Assembly: GCF_032452875.1 (NCBI RefSeq)
Contig: NC_083868.1
Span: forward strand, 98,700,537-98,764,536
DNA: 64,000 bases
Reading direction: 5' to 3'
DNA from: Bos javanicus
Taxonomy: Eukaryota > Chordata > Mammalia > Artiodactyla > Bovidae
The notes beneath the pieces are model-generated. The model was not told the DNA's origin. It ran no database searches and saw only the letters and a list, made by a program, of their open reading frames with translations. Made by a program: the position numbers and the translations under genes. Shown in pieces: positions 46,841 to 57,738 of the stretch (positions within the stretch are counted from its first letter, which is position 1; each line of letters begins with the position of its first letter).

Positions 46841-48015
46841 TTATCAAGACAGTATGGTACTGGCACAAAGACAGAAATATTGATCAATGGAACAAAATAG
46901 AAAGCCCAGAGATAAATCCACGCACATATGGACACCTTATCTTTGACAAAGGAGGCAAGAATATACAATGGATTAAAGACAATCTCTTTAACAAGTGGTG
47001 CTGGGAAAACTGGTCAACCACTTGTAAAAGAATGAAACTAGACCACTTTCTAACACCATACACAAAAATAAACTCAAAATGGATTAAAGATCTCAATGTA
47101 AGACCAGCAACTATAAAACTCCTAGAGGAGAACATAGGCAAAACACTCTCCGACATACATCACAGCAGGATCCTCTATGACCCACCTCCCAGAATATTGG
47201 AAATAAAAGCAAAAATAAACAAATGGGACCTAATTAACCTTAAAAGCTTCTGCACAACAAAGGAAACTATTAGCAAGGTGAAAAGGCAGCCTTCAGAATG
47301 GGAGAAAATAATAGCAAATGAAGCAACAGACAAACAACTGATCTCAAAAATGTACAAGCAACTCCTACAGCTCAACTCCAGAAAAATAAACGACCCAATC
47401 AAAAAATGGGCCAAAGAACTAAATAGACATTTCTCCAAAGAAGACATACAGATGGCTAACAAACACATGAAAAGATGCTCAACATCACTCATTATCAGAG
47501 AAATGCAAATCAAAACCACTATGAAGTACCATTTCACGCCAGTCAGAATGGCTGCAATCCAAAAGTCTACAGGCAATAAATGCTGGAGAGGGTGTGGAGA
47601 AAAGGGAACTCTCTTACACTGTTGGTGGGAATGCAAACTAGTACAGCCACTATGGAGAACAGTGTGGAGATTCCTTAAAAAACTGGAAATAGAACTGCCT
47701 TATGATCCAGCAATCCCACTGCTGGGCATACACACTGAGGAAACCAGAAGGGAAAGAGACACGTGTGCCCCAATGTTCATCGAAGCACTGTTTATAATAG
47801 CCAGGACATGGAAGCAACCTAGATGCCCATCAACAGATGAATGGATAAGGAAGCTGTGGTACATATACACAATGGAGTATTACTCAGCCATTAAAAAGAA
47901 TACATTTGAATCAGTCCTAATGAGGTGGATAAAACTGGAACCTATTATACAGAGTGAAGTAAGCCAGAAAGAAAAACACCAATACAGTATACTAACACAT
48001 ATATATGGAATTTAG
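46738..48015 (+). pseudogene. Bov-tA/L1 chimeric frame with intact L1 ORF2 C-terminus
   Basis: Open for 425 codons. Residues 1-34 are read from Bov-tA sequence and 35-425 from L1 ORF2. In intact L1, ORF2p is the endonuclease/reverse transcriptase for target-primed integration; this fragment has only the region after the catalytic RT domain. A cysteine-histidine motif C282-x3-C286-x7-H294-x4-C299 is present (CWRGCGEKGTLLHC then WWEC), as in the L1 ORF2 C-terminal zinc-knuckle-like segment. The frame ends at a TAG after HIYGI, the usual ORF2 end. There are no internal stops or frameshifts, in keeping with recent insertion. The Met start is an accident of the fusion. I infer no function. Confidence 0.85.
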
Positions 48016-48383
48016 AAAGATGGTAACAATAACCCTGTGTATGAGACAGCAAGAGACACTGATGTATAGATCAGTCTTATGGACTCTGTGGGAGAGGGTG
48101 GGGAGATTTGGGAGAATAGCATTGAAACATGTATAATATCATGTATGAAACGAGTCGCCAGTCCAGGTTCGATGCACGGTACTGGATGCTTGGGGCTGGT
48201 GCACTGGGACGACCCAGAGGGAGGGTAGGGGAGGGAGGAGGGAGGTGGGTTCAGGATGGGGAACGCGGGTATACCTGTGGCGGATTCATTTTGATATTTG
48301 GCAAAACTAATACAATATTGTAAAGTTTAAAAATAAAATAAAATTAAGAAAAAAATTAAAAATTAAAAAAAAATAAAATAAAA
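46841..48383 (+). mobile_element. Young bovine-type L1, 5'-truncated, long target duplication
   Basis: A 1.54-kb L1 beginning inside ORF2 and ending in an A-rich tail (about 48317-48383). It contains the ORF2 C-terminus, a 3'UTR with a G-rich block (48218-48249) and the terminus aatacaatattgtaaagttt. The right duplication follows the A tail directly. The target starts taaag, so the first nick on the opposite strand falls at TTT/AA, as expected for L1 endonuclease. It splits a Bov-tA composite. Confidence 0.95.
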
Positions 48384-48525
48384 TAAAGAAGTGGAAGGAA
48401 TGTGGTTCAGTCCCAGGACTGAATGATTAGTGCCTGTCCGTGTTCCCTGATCCACTGGAGAAGGGATAGGCTACCCACTCCAGTATTCTTGGGCTTCCCT
48501 TGTAACTCAGCTGGTAAAGAATCAG
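48384..48525 (+). repeat. Right copy of the 142-bp target-site duplication
   Basis: Second copy of 46699-46840. It continues without a break into the rest of the interrupted Bov-tA (cctgcaatgtggggacctgg). Confidence 0.95.
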
Positions 48526-48690
48526 CCTGCAATGTGGGGACCTGGGTTCAATCCCTGGGTTGGAAACATCCCCTGGAGAAGGGAAACGGTATCCACTCCA
48601 GTATTCTGGCCTGGAGAATCCCATGGACTAAGTCCATGGGGTCGCAAAGAGTCGGACACGACTGAGCGACTTTCAGTTTCACTATTTCCT
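48490..48690 (+). mobile_element. Bov-tA SINE (interrupted by the L1)
   Basis: Complete copy in the right-hand side: gggcttcccttgtaactcag to gactgagcgactttcagttt. Its first 36 bases are also present at 46805-46840 because of the L1 duplication. A partial Bov-tA body precedes it, as in the composite at 14377. Confidence 0.9.
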
Positions 48691-48774
48691 GTAGCCCCTT
48701 TTGATTCAACAGTGGGTTATCTCATTCTCTGGTTAATTCCCATAGCATTTTCCTTGTGCCTGAACATAGTTACT

Positions 48775-49055
48775 GGAGAAGGCAATGGCAACCCACTCCA
48801 GTACTCTTGCCTGGAAAATCCCATGGATGGAGGAGCCTGGAAGGCTGCAGTCCATGGGGTCGAGAAGAGTCGGACACGACTGAGCGACTTCACTTTCAGT
48901 TTTCACTTTCATGCATTGGAGAAGGAAATGGCAACCCACTCCAGTGTTCTTGCCTGGGGAATCCCAGGGACGGGGGAGCCTGGTGGGCTGCCGACTATGG
49001 GGTCGCACAGTGTCGGACACGACTGAAGTGACTTAGCAGCAGCAGCAGCAGCAGC
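48775..49055 (+). mobile_element. BovA2 dimeric SINE
   Basis: Full dimer with (AGC)n tail at 49035-49055. Duplication acatagttact at 48764-48774 and 49056-49066. Confidence 0.96.
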
Positions 49056-49066
49056 ACATAGTTACT

Positions 49067-49407
49067 CCTGCTATCTTATACTATCTTATACTCATCTCCT
49101 TTATTGAGCTGGAAGCTCCTTGAAGAGAGAAAGATAACCAACTCACATATATTTTTATATTCAGCAACATATAGCATAGGAGGAAATTTTTTTTTAATGA
49201 GAGAAAAATGAAAAAAAAATTGAGCACATATTATGTATTAGGCTGATGCAAGGTGTTAGTATCTAAAAAGATACGTTAACAAATGTGTATTCCCTGCTTG
49301 ACTTTTGAATTAGTTGAGATTTAATCCAAAATAGGTGGAGGTAGACAAAAGAGCAACTTGATTTTTGTTAAAGTGGAACCTGGAGAAAAGGATTTAGAAG
49401 TTTCCTA
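49067..49407. other. Unique sequence
   Basis: No gene. The segment actatcttat is repeated in tandem at 49070-49090. Confidence 0.45.
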
Positions 49408-49418
49408 AAGAGGTATGC

Positions 49419-49682
49419 TGCTAAGTCGCTTCAGTCATGTCCGACTCTGTGCAACACCATAGACCGCAGCCCACCAGGCTCCACTGTCCCTGGGATTCTC
49501 CAGGCAAGAACACTGGAGTGGGTTGCTATTTCCTTCTCCAATGCATGAAAGTGAAAAGTGAAAGTGAAGTCGCTCAGTCATGTCCGACTCTAGCGACCTC
49601 ATGGACCACAGCCTACCAGGCTCCTCCGTCCATGGGATTTTCCAGGCAAGAGTACTGGAGTGGGGTGCCATTGCCTTCTCCG
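49419..49682 (-). mobile_element. BovA2 dimeric SINE, antisense
   Basis: Antisense dimer with linker. Duplication aagaggtatgc at 49408-49418 and 49683-49693. Confidence 0.96.
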
Positions 49683-49994
49683 AAGAGGTATGCAGAATTA
49701 GGCAAATGGTCAGAACTGGTTACAAGTGTAATGGGAAAATCTATGTCTTCCCAATCTGGGGTCCTGACCTACTTAAAGATGCATCAGAGCAGACCAACAT
49801 GGCCATTTCCTGAAGGCCTTTTGCAGATCCTAAAGAGGAGACAGGAAGGTGGACTGAATTCTGTATTCCTTTCCCCAAACCCCCCAGAGAGTGAAGTAAT
49901 TCCTTCCCTAGGAAGAAGGGAATGAGTGATCTCAGGATTGAGAATATCCCTCTTCTGTGGTCATGAAATAGGGGAAAGGAGCCTTATCACCACC

Positions 49995-50165
49995 AAGTTT
50001 TTTGCCTACAACATCTCATTTAATCTCCCAGTTCACATCAGATTAAATATCGTTATTCTGGTTTTATAGATGAAGAAGGGACAGCCTGTGGATATTAAAT
50101 AACTTCCCCTAAATCTCACAGTTAGTGAATGTCAGATTAAATATTCAAACCCAAAGTCAGTATTT
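49995..50165 (+). repeat. MIR remnant
   Basis: acatctcatttaatctccca ... gttttatagatgaagaaggg ... ctaaatctcacagttagtga fits MIR in plus orientation. Confidence 0.65.
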
Positions 50166-50483
50166 TGTTCAACATGGTCCACAGTGTATGGGCCAGACAC
50201 ATAATTTGTTAGATGGATGAATGGATGAAAAGAAAGATATTTGTATAGTTTTATGTTTCAAATATGATAAATCCCAAGAATTTTAAGTGATTCATAGTTT
50301 TTTTTCAACATAATGAATTCCATATTATGAATGTGTTGATAAATTCAAAACAGACAAATTTTTAATATATGAGGATACACTGTACGGGAATTTTCTCAAA
50401 TTGTTCTTCATTTTATATTGCTCCCCATCACCCCATCAGACTGTCAGCTTAAGGAGGTCTGGGAGCTAGTATTACTATCTTTG
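50166..50483. other. Unique sequence
   Basis: AT-rich, no gene recognised. Confidence 0.4.
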
Positions 50484-50690
50484 TGCTGTGCTGTGCTTAG
50501 TTGCTCAGTCATGTCTGACTCTTTGCAAACCCATGGACTGTAGCCCACCAGGCTCCTCTGTACATGGGGATTCTCCAGGCAAGAATACTGGAGTGGCTTG
50601 CCATGCCCTCCTCCAGAGGATATTCCCAACCCAGGGATAGAACCCAGGTCTCCCTCATTGCAGGCAGATTCTTTACAATCTGTGTATCTG
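50484..50690 (-). mobile_element. Bov-tA SINE, antisense
   Basis: gctgtgcttagttgctcagt to tgcaggcagattctttacaa; the last part of the head is missing. Confidence 0.9.
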
Positions 50691-51249
50691 TATATCCTCC
50701 CTAATACCAGAAGAAGTTCAAGAGGCCTTTTATAAATGACTATTAAAAGAAGCAACACAGAAAAGTAGATAAATCCTTAATAATGATGTCTTCAAGTGGA
50801 GTTTTATGAACTCAAAAACTAAGATGTGTGTATTATGTATGTAGATAGATGGATAGATACATACAGGGATGGAAAGATAGATAGGTGGTATTTTTTGAAG
50901 TGCCAACAGCTTCCAGTATTTGCTACAACGTTTTTAGTAAGTTGAGGAGGGCACAGAAATGCTCCATAAGTGTGTAAGGAATTAATATAAAGACTTGTTA
51001 AGTCTTTCTGAGCTAAGAAGAACATAAAATTTAGGCTTAAACTTCAGCAGGAGAAATATAGATTACACATAAGAAAAGCTTTCTTGATAGACAGGCTTAT
51101 CAAAACTGTGAAAAGGAAGTGCAGAACCTCCCTGATTGGAGATGTCTAATATCAGGATAAACAAGCAGATCGTTTAGATTTGGTGCTGCTTGGAGGCAAG
51201 GAGCAGAACTGAGTGAGTTCTCAAAGCGTATAGTATAATTACTCATGTA
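50691..51249. repeat. Unique sequence with degenerate GATA tract
   Basis: An impure (GATA/GATG)n run lies at about 50840-50886. The remainder has no gene. Confidence 0.55.
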
Positions 51250-51458
51250 TGTGTCCTTAGTCACTAGTCGTGTCCAACTTTTTGTGACCCTTTAGACTAT
51301 AGCCCACCAGGCTGCTCTCCAGGCAAGAATATTGTAGTGAGTTGCCATTTCCTTCTCCAGGGGATTTTCCCAACCCACGGATCAAACCTGGATTTGCTGC
51401 ATTGCCAGTGTCTCCTGCATTGCAGGCAGATTCTTTACCTGCTGAGTCAGCAGGGGCC
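51250..51458 (-). mobile_element. Bov-tA SINE, antisense, diverged
   Basis: tgtccttagtcactagtcgt to tttacctgctgagtcagcag. It has a deletion in the body and a duplicated gcattg...cctgcattgcagg piece in the head. Confidence 0.85.
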
Positions 51459-51531
51459 ATATCTTGATGCTTAATGATACTGAAACACTATGATGAAAGA
51501 AACCAAATTTTGCATTAATTTAGTTACTCTT

Positions 51532-51740
51532 AGGGCTTCCCTGGTGGCTCAGATGGTAAAGTGTCTGCCTGCAGTGCAGGAGACCTGGGTTCCATCCCTG
51601 GGTTGGGAAGATCCCCTGGAGAAGGAAATGGCAACCCACTCCAGTACTGTTGCCTGGAAAATTCCATGGACTGAGGAGCCTGGTAGGCTACAGTCCGTGG
51701 GATCATAAAGAGTCGGACACAACTGAGCGACTTCACTTTC
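51532..51740 (+). mobile_element. Bov-tA SINE
   Basis: gggcttccctggtggctcag to gagcgacttcactttc. Duplication agttactctt (51522-51531) and agttactttt (51741-51750). Confidence 0.93.
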
Positions 51741-51746
51741 AGTTAC

Positions 51747-51892
51747 TTTTTTTTTTTAATTTATTTATTTTAATTGGAGGTTAAGTACTTTACAATATTG
51801 TATTGGTTTTGCCATACATTGACATGAATCCATCATGGGTGTACATGTGTTCCCCATCCTGAACCCTTCTCCCACCTCCCTCCCCATATTAC
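51747..51892 (-). repeat. L1 3'UTR, antisense, short
   Basis: The poly-T start continues with ttaattggaggttaagtact, acaatattgtattggttttg and tgttccccatcctgaaccct: the antisense bovine-type L1 3' end. It is severely 5'-truncated, directly against a Bov-tA. Confidence 0.85.
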
Positions 51893-52751
51893 CCCCAACA
51901 CAATGCTGAACAGTTACTAGTTACCCAATAAATGCTTATTGACCATAATTGGAAGAATGGCAATTGGAAAAAGGAGAGCTTGATTTTGTTCTTAGCTCTA
52001 TAAGTAAACTATCTGGGAATTGGAAGAAATCAATCAGTTTCTTCAGGCTTTAATTTCTCTCCTCTGTAGATTGTAGTCTCTATGAGTTGAGGGTTTCTGG
52101 GCCTCTGTAGCAATTAGACTCCATGGTTCTGATTAATCTGCTCTGTATGCAGTTCATACTGCCTATCAATCTCACAGAGGGGAAATACGAAAGCTTGGTT
52201 TCCAATATCACTTCATCTATCAATTAGCATTTTGAGACTGTTCAAATCATTTAATTTCCTTGGGATTCCACCTATAAAAACTTTTGTTTTAGTAAAAAAT
52301 TCTGTAGTTCCATGTATAACAACAGTTTGCTGAGATACATTGTTTATTCACATTATTTCTAATGTGTTTCAGAAAAAAAGTTGGCTAAAATACTACCAAA
52401 TTACTTTAAAATATTTTGACTGTCAATTCATTAAACAATATACCTTTAGGTTCATTTATTTCTTCCAAATGGAAAACTATATCCCAACAGTCCACTCCGT
52501 ATTTATTATCTTTGTCAGTTCACTGATTATAATGTATAGCAATGTTAATTACCATTAATTTAGAAAAAGCCCTTGACTCCATGGTACTACCATGCTCAGT
52601 CACACTAGTTATGTTGCCATGCCAATAATTTAGATATTGCACATGGAGAAATGTCAGAATTTTCAAACTAAGATTTTGATTTGCCCTCTAAAAGTAAAAA
52701 TGTGATTTGCCCTTTTAAATGAAACAAATCTGTTATCAGCAAATATTTACA
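51893..52751. other. Unique AT-rich sequence
   Basis: No gene or repeat recognised. Confidence 0.45.
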
Positions 52752-52758
52752 CAGACCT

Positions 52759-53037
52759 GCTGCTGCTGCTGCTGCTAAGTAGTTTCAGTCGTGTCCGACT
52801 CTGTGTGACCCCATAGACAGAAGCCCACCAGGCTCCCCTGTCCCTGGGATTCTCCAGGCAAGAACACTGGAGTGGGCCGCCATTCCCTTCTCCAATGCAT
52901 GAAAGTGAAAAGTGAAAGTGAAGCCATTCAGTCGTGTCTGACTCTTAGCGACCCCATGGACTGCAGCCTACCAGGCTCCTCTATCCATGGGATTTTCCAG
53001 GCAAGAGTACTGGAGTGGGGTGCCATTGCCTTCTCCG
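52759..53037 (-). mobile_element. BovA2 dimeric SINE, antisense
   Basis: (GCT)n start, full dimer. Short duplication cagacct at 52752-52758 and 53038-53044. Confidence 0.95.
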
Positions 53038-53174
53038 CAGACCTACTAATAACCAAATGGTTTAACTAGTCAGACTCTAAATGACAAACCCAGCCTGATT
53101 AAAAGTTGTACATAAGGAAATGAATAAGAGGTGTACTGACTATGTCTGTATGCATTTCTGACTGGTTGGACATG

Positions 53175-53300
53175 TACTCTTTCATCTATTTATTCATTCA
53201 GTAAGCATTTATGGAATTCTGCTAGGCACTAGACACCTGTGATGTGGTTATGAAAAAGTGATAAGACATGGCTCTTACCTAGGAGATAGTCCCGATCTTG
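53175..53300 (+). repeat. L2 remnant
   Basis: ttattcattcagtaagcatt, gctaggcactagacacctgt and tggctcttacctaggagata follow L2 order. Confidence 0.5.
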
Positions 53301-53439
53301 TAAGTAATTCTAGATAGTCTAAATGTTTAAACAAATGCAGTGCTCTGGGAGAAGTTTTATATGAGAAGCATATGCAACATGAAAGAAAAGAGAATCTAAC
53401 TTGTAGCCTGGAAATAAGAAGCAATAGGTTTAGACTCCC

Positions 53440-53727
53440 ACACAAGGACCACAGAAGTTGGCATCAGACACAGAATATAGAATAGCTATGTGCAAAATAT
53501 CAAAAGAAAAGGATACAAGTATAAAAACTGAACATACAACATAAAGGAACTTACTGATTTGAGGAAAATGAGACTTCTAAAGATATAAAGTTAAATTGTT
53601 GATATTTGAAACTCAATAAGACTGAGCATATGTAGTAAAGAGAGAAAAGAAAATAGAACATATGAAAGCAGCATGTGAGATAGAATAAGGTCCAGCATAG
53701 GTACAATCAGAGTAACAGAAGAAGACA
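53440..53727 (+). repeat. L1M ORF1-region remnant
   Basis: gttgatatttgaaactcaat, gaaagcagcatgtgagatag and aataaggtccagcataggta resemble the start of L1M ORF1. It is heavily decayed. Confidence 0.5.
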
Positions 53728-53729
53728 TT

Positions 53730-53866
53730 TAGCAGTATCCTGGCCTCAGCCCAATAGACGCCAACAGTACTCCCTCCCCTCAGTTGTGAAAATCAACATC
53801 TCCAGACATTGCCAAATGTCTCTGGGGACAAAATTCCTCCATTTGAGAACCACTGCCATAAAAAGC
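53730..53866 (-). repeat. hAT-Charlie type DNA transposon remnant (MER20-like)
   Basis: aacatctccagacattgcca aatgtctctgggg and the terminus ttgagaaccactgcc. The family name is from memory of the consensus and is tentative. Confidence 0.55.
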
Positions 53867-54267
53867 AAATGAGAAACACAAACTACTGGCCTATTTAACT
53901 CATGATTATAGATGCAAATATGATAAAATTATAGCAAATTGGATTTAATATCAAAGTGACAAAATCCAGTTCTATTTTTTTCCTGAAATGCAAAGATGGT
54001 CGCATTTTTGAAAAGCCTTAAATATTTTACCCGATATTAACAAATTAAAGCAGAAAAATTTATGTCCTTCATATATATAAAAATTATATATATATATTCT
54101 GTGTTCAGTGGCATGCAGTTATTTGTACATTTAAGTTACACATTATAATAATCTATCTGCAGAGTGAGTTAGAAACTGTGTTTTAGGTTCATTGCTATGC
54201 TTGAAAGAAGGGAATACTCATGTACCTGAGCTAATCAGAAGCCTTTTCCACAAGTTTATAGCTCTTT
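53867..54267. other. Unique AT-rich sequence
   Basis: No gene. Short TA runs at about 54074-54096. Confidence 0.45.
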
Positions 54268-54278
54268 AGAGAAAAGGT

Positions 54279-54549
54279 CGGAGAAGGCAATGGCACCCCA
54301 CTCCAGTACGCTTGTCTGGAAAATCCCATGGACGGAAGAGCCTGGTAGGCTGCAGTCCGTGGGGTCACTAAGAGTCGGACATGACTGAGCGATTTCCCTT
54401 TCACTTTTCTCTTTCCTGCATTGGAGAAGGAAGTGGCAACCTATTCCAGTGTTCTTGCCTGGAGAATCCCAGGGATGGGGGAGCCTGGTGGGCTTCCGTC
54501 TATGGGGTCGCACAGTCAGACACGACTGTAGTGACTTAACAGCAGTAGC
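54279..54549 (+). mobile_element. BovA2 dimeric SINE
   Basis: Full dimer. Duplication agagaaaaggt at 54268-54278 and 54550-54560. Confidence 0.96.
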
Positions 54550-54560
54550 AGAGAAAAGGT

Positions 54561-56294
54561 TAAGGAATAAGATTAGCCATTTATAAATGCTTCAATTCCA
54601 TTGAAAGGGTAGCCTCTAGATGTATTTTAATGCTACAATAAATGGCTGCTAAAATTCTGATCTGTATTTTAAAAAGCAATTCAAGTAGTTAAATACAACT
54701 TATATAAATGCAAAGAAAAAGTCTCTTTAAATGATTGTTTAATTCCAAATCTTCAGCATTCAACACAATAGCCTTTGAAACCAACCAACCTTTACTGTTA
54801 GCATCAAGTAAATACATATGAATGACTCACTAGTGCCCTCACATGAACTGAAATGCCCATTTGCAATGGCTTTAGGATACATTTAATTTCAAAATAACCT
54901 CTATTATTTTTATTAAATTATGATCTGAGATCATTGCATGTTCAACAATCCACCAAAATGAATCATTAACATCACTATATCTATCAAATGGTCATTCAAA
55001 GAAATGAATAAGAAAAGATGCTAGAAGTAGGGGACTGAGAGAGGTAGTTCTTTATTGGCTAGTTGCTCCATCCCATTCCATCAATCCCAGTTATACATCT
55101 CAGTAAATGGAAGTCAGTGTTAATTCAGTGTCAAACTCTTAATTCTCACAAATAACCCAAGTTACTCATATATTGTGCAGAAATGAACATCAGTTATATG
55201 AAAGTATGGAAATCACTTCTCTAAATATGTTATTTATATGAAGAGTGACTAATTTCAATTAAAATATGAGATAATTGCATATAAATAAATCAGTGGATAT
55301 AAAGCTTAACATGCCTTACCAGACTAATAGTTGCTATAAAAATAACAACAATAATTGTCAAACGTAACACAGCTAATTGCTCTACTGGCATTTCAAATGT
55401 ATCATAATAATGATTATGTTGATAATAATAATACTCAGCCAAAAAGAAACAAAGAGTTCACTGCTTGTTAGGCAGTGAAGAGGGTTGTGAAAATTATATT
55501 CTCATCAGGCAGATCATGCTAACTTCAGTGGGCATTAGCCTACCTATCATTTGGGCACCATGAGGTGGTGATCCCTCTGGTTCTCTGATATTGAATCCAT
55601 ACTGAAAACATCATTTCAGTCTCATCAGAAATAAAGATGATCTCACTTGAATGAAAAAGGACCTGGTTGAATTTAGGACTTGCCTTTACACATGCACACC
55701 CTTACAGACAGAGGACCATGCCTGGAATGAAACTTGTCTCAGAAAGTTCCAGATGTAGTCACCCTCAAACATATGGTTGTCTACTTGCAGCCTATCCTGT
55801 TGCTATGTGCCAGAGATGGTCCAGAAGAGAATGAGCTGCACTGCCTCCTGAAAATCTGAGAAATTCTCCAACCTACTCACATCCACAACTTGTGTTGTCT
55901 TTGCAGTCCCAACAAACCCACAGCCCCAGTCCCAGACACCTTCAGTGGGATGATGTTTGTTTCTTGTTTTCTCCCATTAACTTACTCATACACGTCCCAT
56001 TAGGCATTGACATTGTCAGGGGAAAAATTGAGTTTGATTTTGTAAGGTCAATGGGGAAACCAAATGAATGCATTCCTATGTGATTTAAAGAAAAAGGCTG
56101 AATACATTAAATGCTCAAGCATTTAAATGGTAAAAATAGATAGGGAAAAAGTCAGAAAGGACAGTTAAAAAGCGTGGTACAAGAGATTATTATATTTTGG
56201 GTATCTCTTCTCTTTTAGAAGACAAGGAAGGGCTCTCTGGTCCCAATTACTTTCCCAATCTGGGAAACAATGTGGTCATAAATTAGACTACAAT
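54561..56294. other. Unique sequence
   Basis: About 1.7 kb without a young insertion. No gene is supported; a 63-codon plus-strand frame (55892-56083) lacks recognisable features. It lies downstream (in minus-strand sense) of the EGF exon and would be intron if that gene is real. Confidence 0.45.
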
Positions 56295-56545
56295 CCATAG
56301 TTATCATTTGAATACCTACTATAGCCACTCGCTATGCTAAGTGCTTTAGATGCATTATCTTATTTAATTCCCACAGCAACTTTTGTGGTTTTTGGAGCTA
56401 CCATTATCCTAAATTTTACAGACAACGAAAGAGTCTTAGCAAGATTAAATAACATGCCCAAGGTTACAGAAATTGTAAGTGACAGAGTTGAGACTAAAAT
56501 CCAGGTCTCTTTGAATTCAATGTACTTAACCTCATTCTATAATGT
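56295..56545 (+). repeat. MIR remnant
   Basis: cgctatgctaagtgctttag, cattatcttatttaattccc, aattttacagacaacgaaag, catgcccaaggttacagaaa and gagactaaaatccaggtctc follow MIR order over its full length. Confidence 0.8.
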
Positions 56546-56602
56546 CTTAAAACACTATTCTGTAAAGTTTTTGGCTTATGTTTCAATCTTTGCCTCTAAT
56601 CA

Positions 56603-56720
56603 GTGAGCTCCTTCAGGGCAGAATTTATTTCTCATTAATTTTTATATCCCTAGAGCATGGAATAATGCCTGATAAAGAGCAGCAACTCAATGACTGTCAA
56701 ATGAACAAAATGATGAATTA
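56603..56720 (+). repeat. L2 3' end remnant
   Basis: gagctccttcagggcagaat ... tatatccctagagcatggaa ... cagcaactcaatgactgtca matches the L2 3' terminus. Confidence 0.65.
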
Positions 56721-57190
56721 ATAAATAAAGGAAGGAGGGAATTAATTTTAAAAGGAGTCAGAAAATGGAAGTTTGTGGGGGAAAAAGCTAATTCTATATC
56801 AAAAATACCGTTCCTGTGGTTGCTTTTGCATCTCTTTATTTCTATTGTAACAAGACATGAGTATTTTATGATAAGCACCACTTTCACTTGAGAATTAAAC
56901 AAAATGCTTTCACAAATATGTACTTTACCCAGGGATTTAAATGAACGATTGAAATTCCAAAATCAGAACATGACACAGCCAAACCAGTGTATAATCATAT
57001 GTTTCTTATAATAAGCTACTTGAAGTGTTCTTAGGGTTACAATTTTGTAATCTAGACATGAGAGGAAGATCTGTGCTCTTGACAACATTCAGCACAGGCA
57101 TTTCAACTGGCTCTGGATCAAAGACATCCCCCTCTTTTGCATTACATAGATGTTCTCTCTTATCAGGAAGCAGACAGTCCCAACTGTTAC
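56721..57190 (-). other. Sequence downstream of the EGF exon (inferred intron)
   Basis: No further exon is recognised. The EGF frame stays open for about 55 codons past the proposed donor into this stretch, but the continuation has no domain character. Confidence 0.5.
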
Positions 57191-57313
57191 CTCTACATCC
57201 TCTGCCATCTTCCTCCAGCTTCTGGCCAGCTTGATACTTGCAGTAATAACTGCCAATTGTATTACAGCATTGGTCCTGACAGCCACCATTGTCAGAGCTA
57301 CATTCATTTATAT
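57191..57313 (-). CDS. Single internal exon: calcium-binding EGF-like domain
   Basis: One exon of a multi-exon gene, transcribed right to left. The acceptor is ttcaattgcag followed by ATATAAATG; the donor is GTAGAG|gtaaca at 57190-57189. The exon is 123 bp and phase 1 at both ends, as in most cbEGF-coding exons. It encodes about 41 residues: the calcium-site start DINEC, then SSDNGGC and QDQC (C1-C3), then CNTIGSYYC to C4. The Asn and Tyr of the hydroxylation signature C-x-N-x4-Y-x-C are present. The C4-x-C5 step reads C-K-Y, so C5 is tyrosine (codon TAT). An extra Cys follows C3. C6 is kept in GRGC. cbEGF domains are extracellular and bind calcium between domains. With C5 lost the C5-C6 bond cannot form, so the domain may be degenerate or unusual. 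Candidate parents are MEGF6-like or EGFEM1-type genes; I cannot decide. No other exon is seen here. Confidence 0.7.
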
Positions 57314-57738
57314 CTGCAATTGAATATATAAACAGAAATTAGCTTCCTATAGCTAGACACACAAAAAGACTTCAATGGCTCTCCTAAAAGTATACCATCA
57401 CAGCATGACATCACCATTTGACCTCAGATGAAATGAGATAAAATTATAATACCTTACTTTAATTAACATACTCCAGTTTTAGCTAACACACTCCAGTTTT
57501 GGTGTAAAGAAAAAGACAGGTCATAATCATTGGTATTTGATATATTTTTGAACTGTGTCCTAAGGGCTTTTCTAAGTTTAGGGAATTTGGAGGCTTGTGG
57601 TGCAGATCAAGAAATTTCACATCCAAGTCATCATTTCAGGATGAGATTGAGAAGAGGAACTAGGAAGTTAGAACACAAGGTCACTTATTCATCCATTAAA
57701 TGTTTGGCTGCAGGTTTCTCAGATAAATAATTATTGAA
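57314..57738 (-). other. Sequence upstream of the EGF exon (inferred intron)
   Basis: Unique AT-rich DNA between the exon acceptor and the BovB insertion. A direct repeat (acactccagttttagc-like, 57470-57500) is the only structure noted. Confidence 0.5.

Noticed and set aside
57020..57190. Continuation of the EGF frame past the donor as a longer coding exon
   Set aside because: Open for about 55 codons, but without EGF or other domain character; the GT donor after Arg with phase 1 gives the standard exon size.
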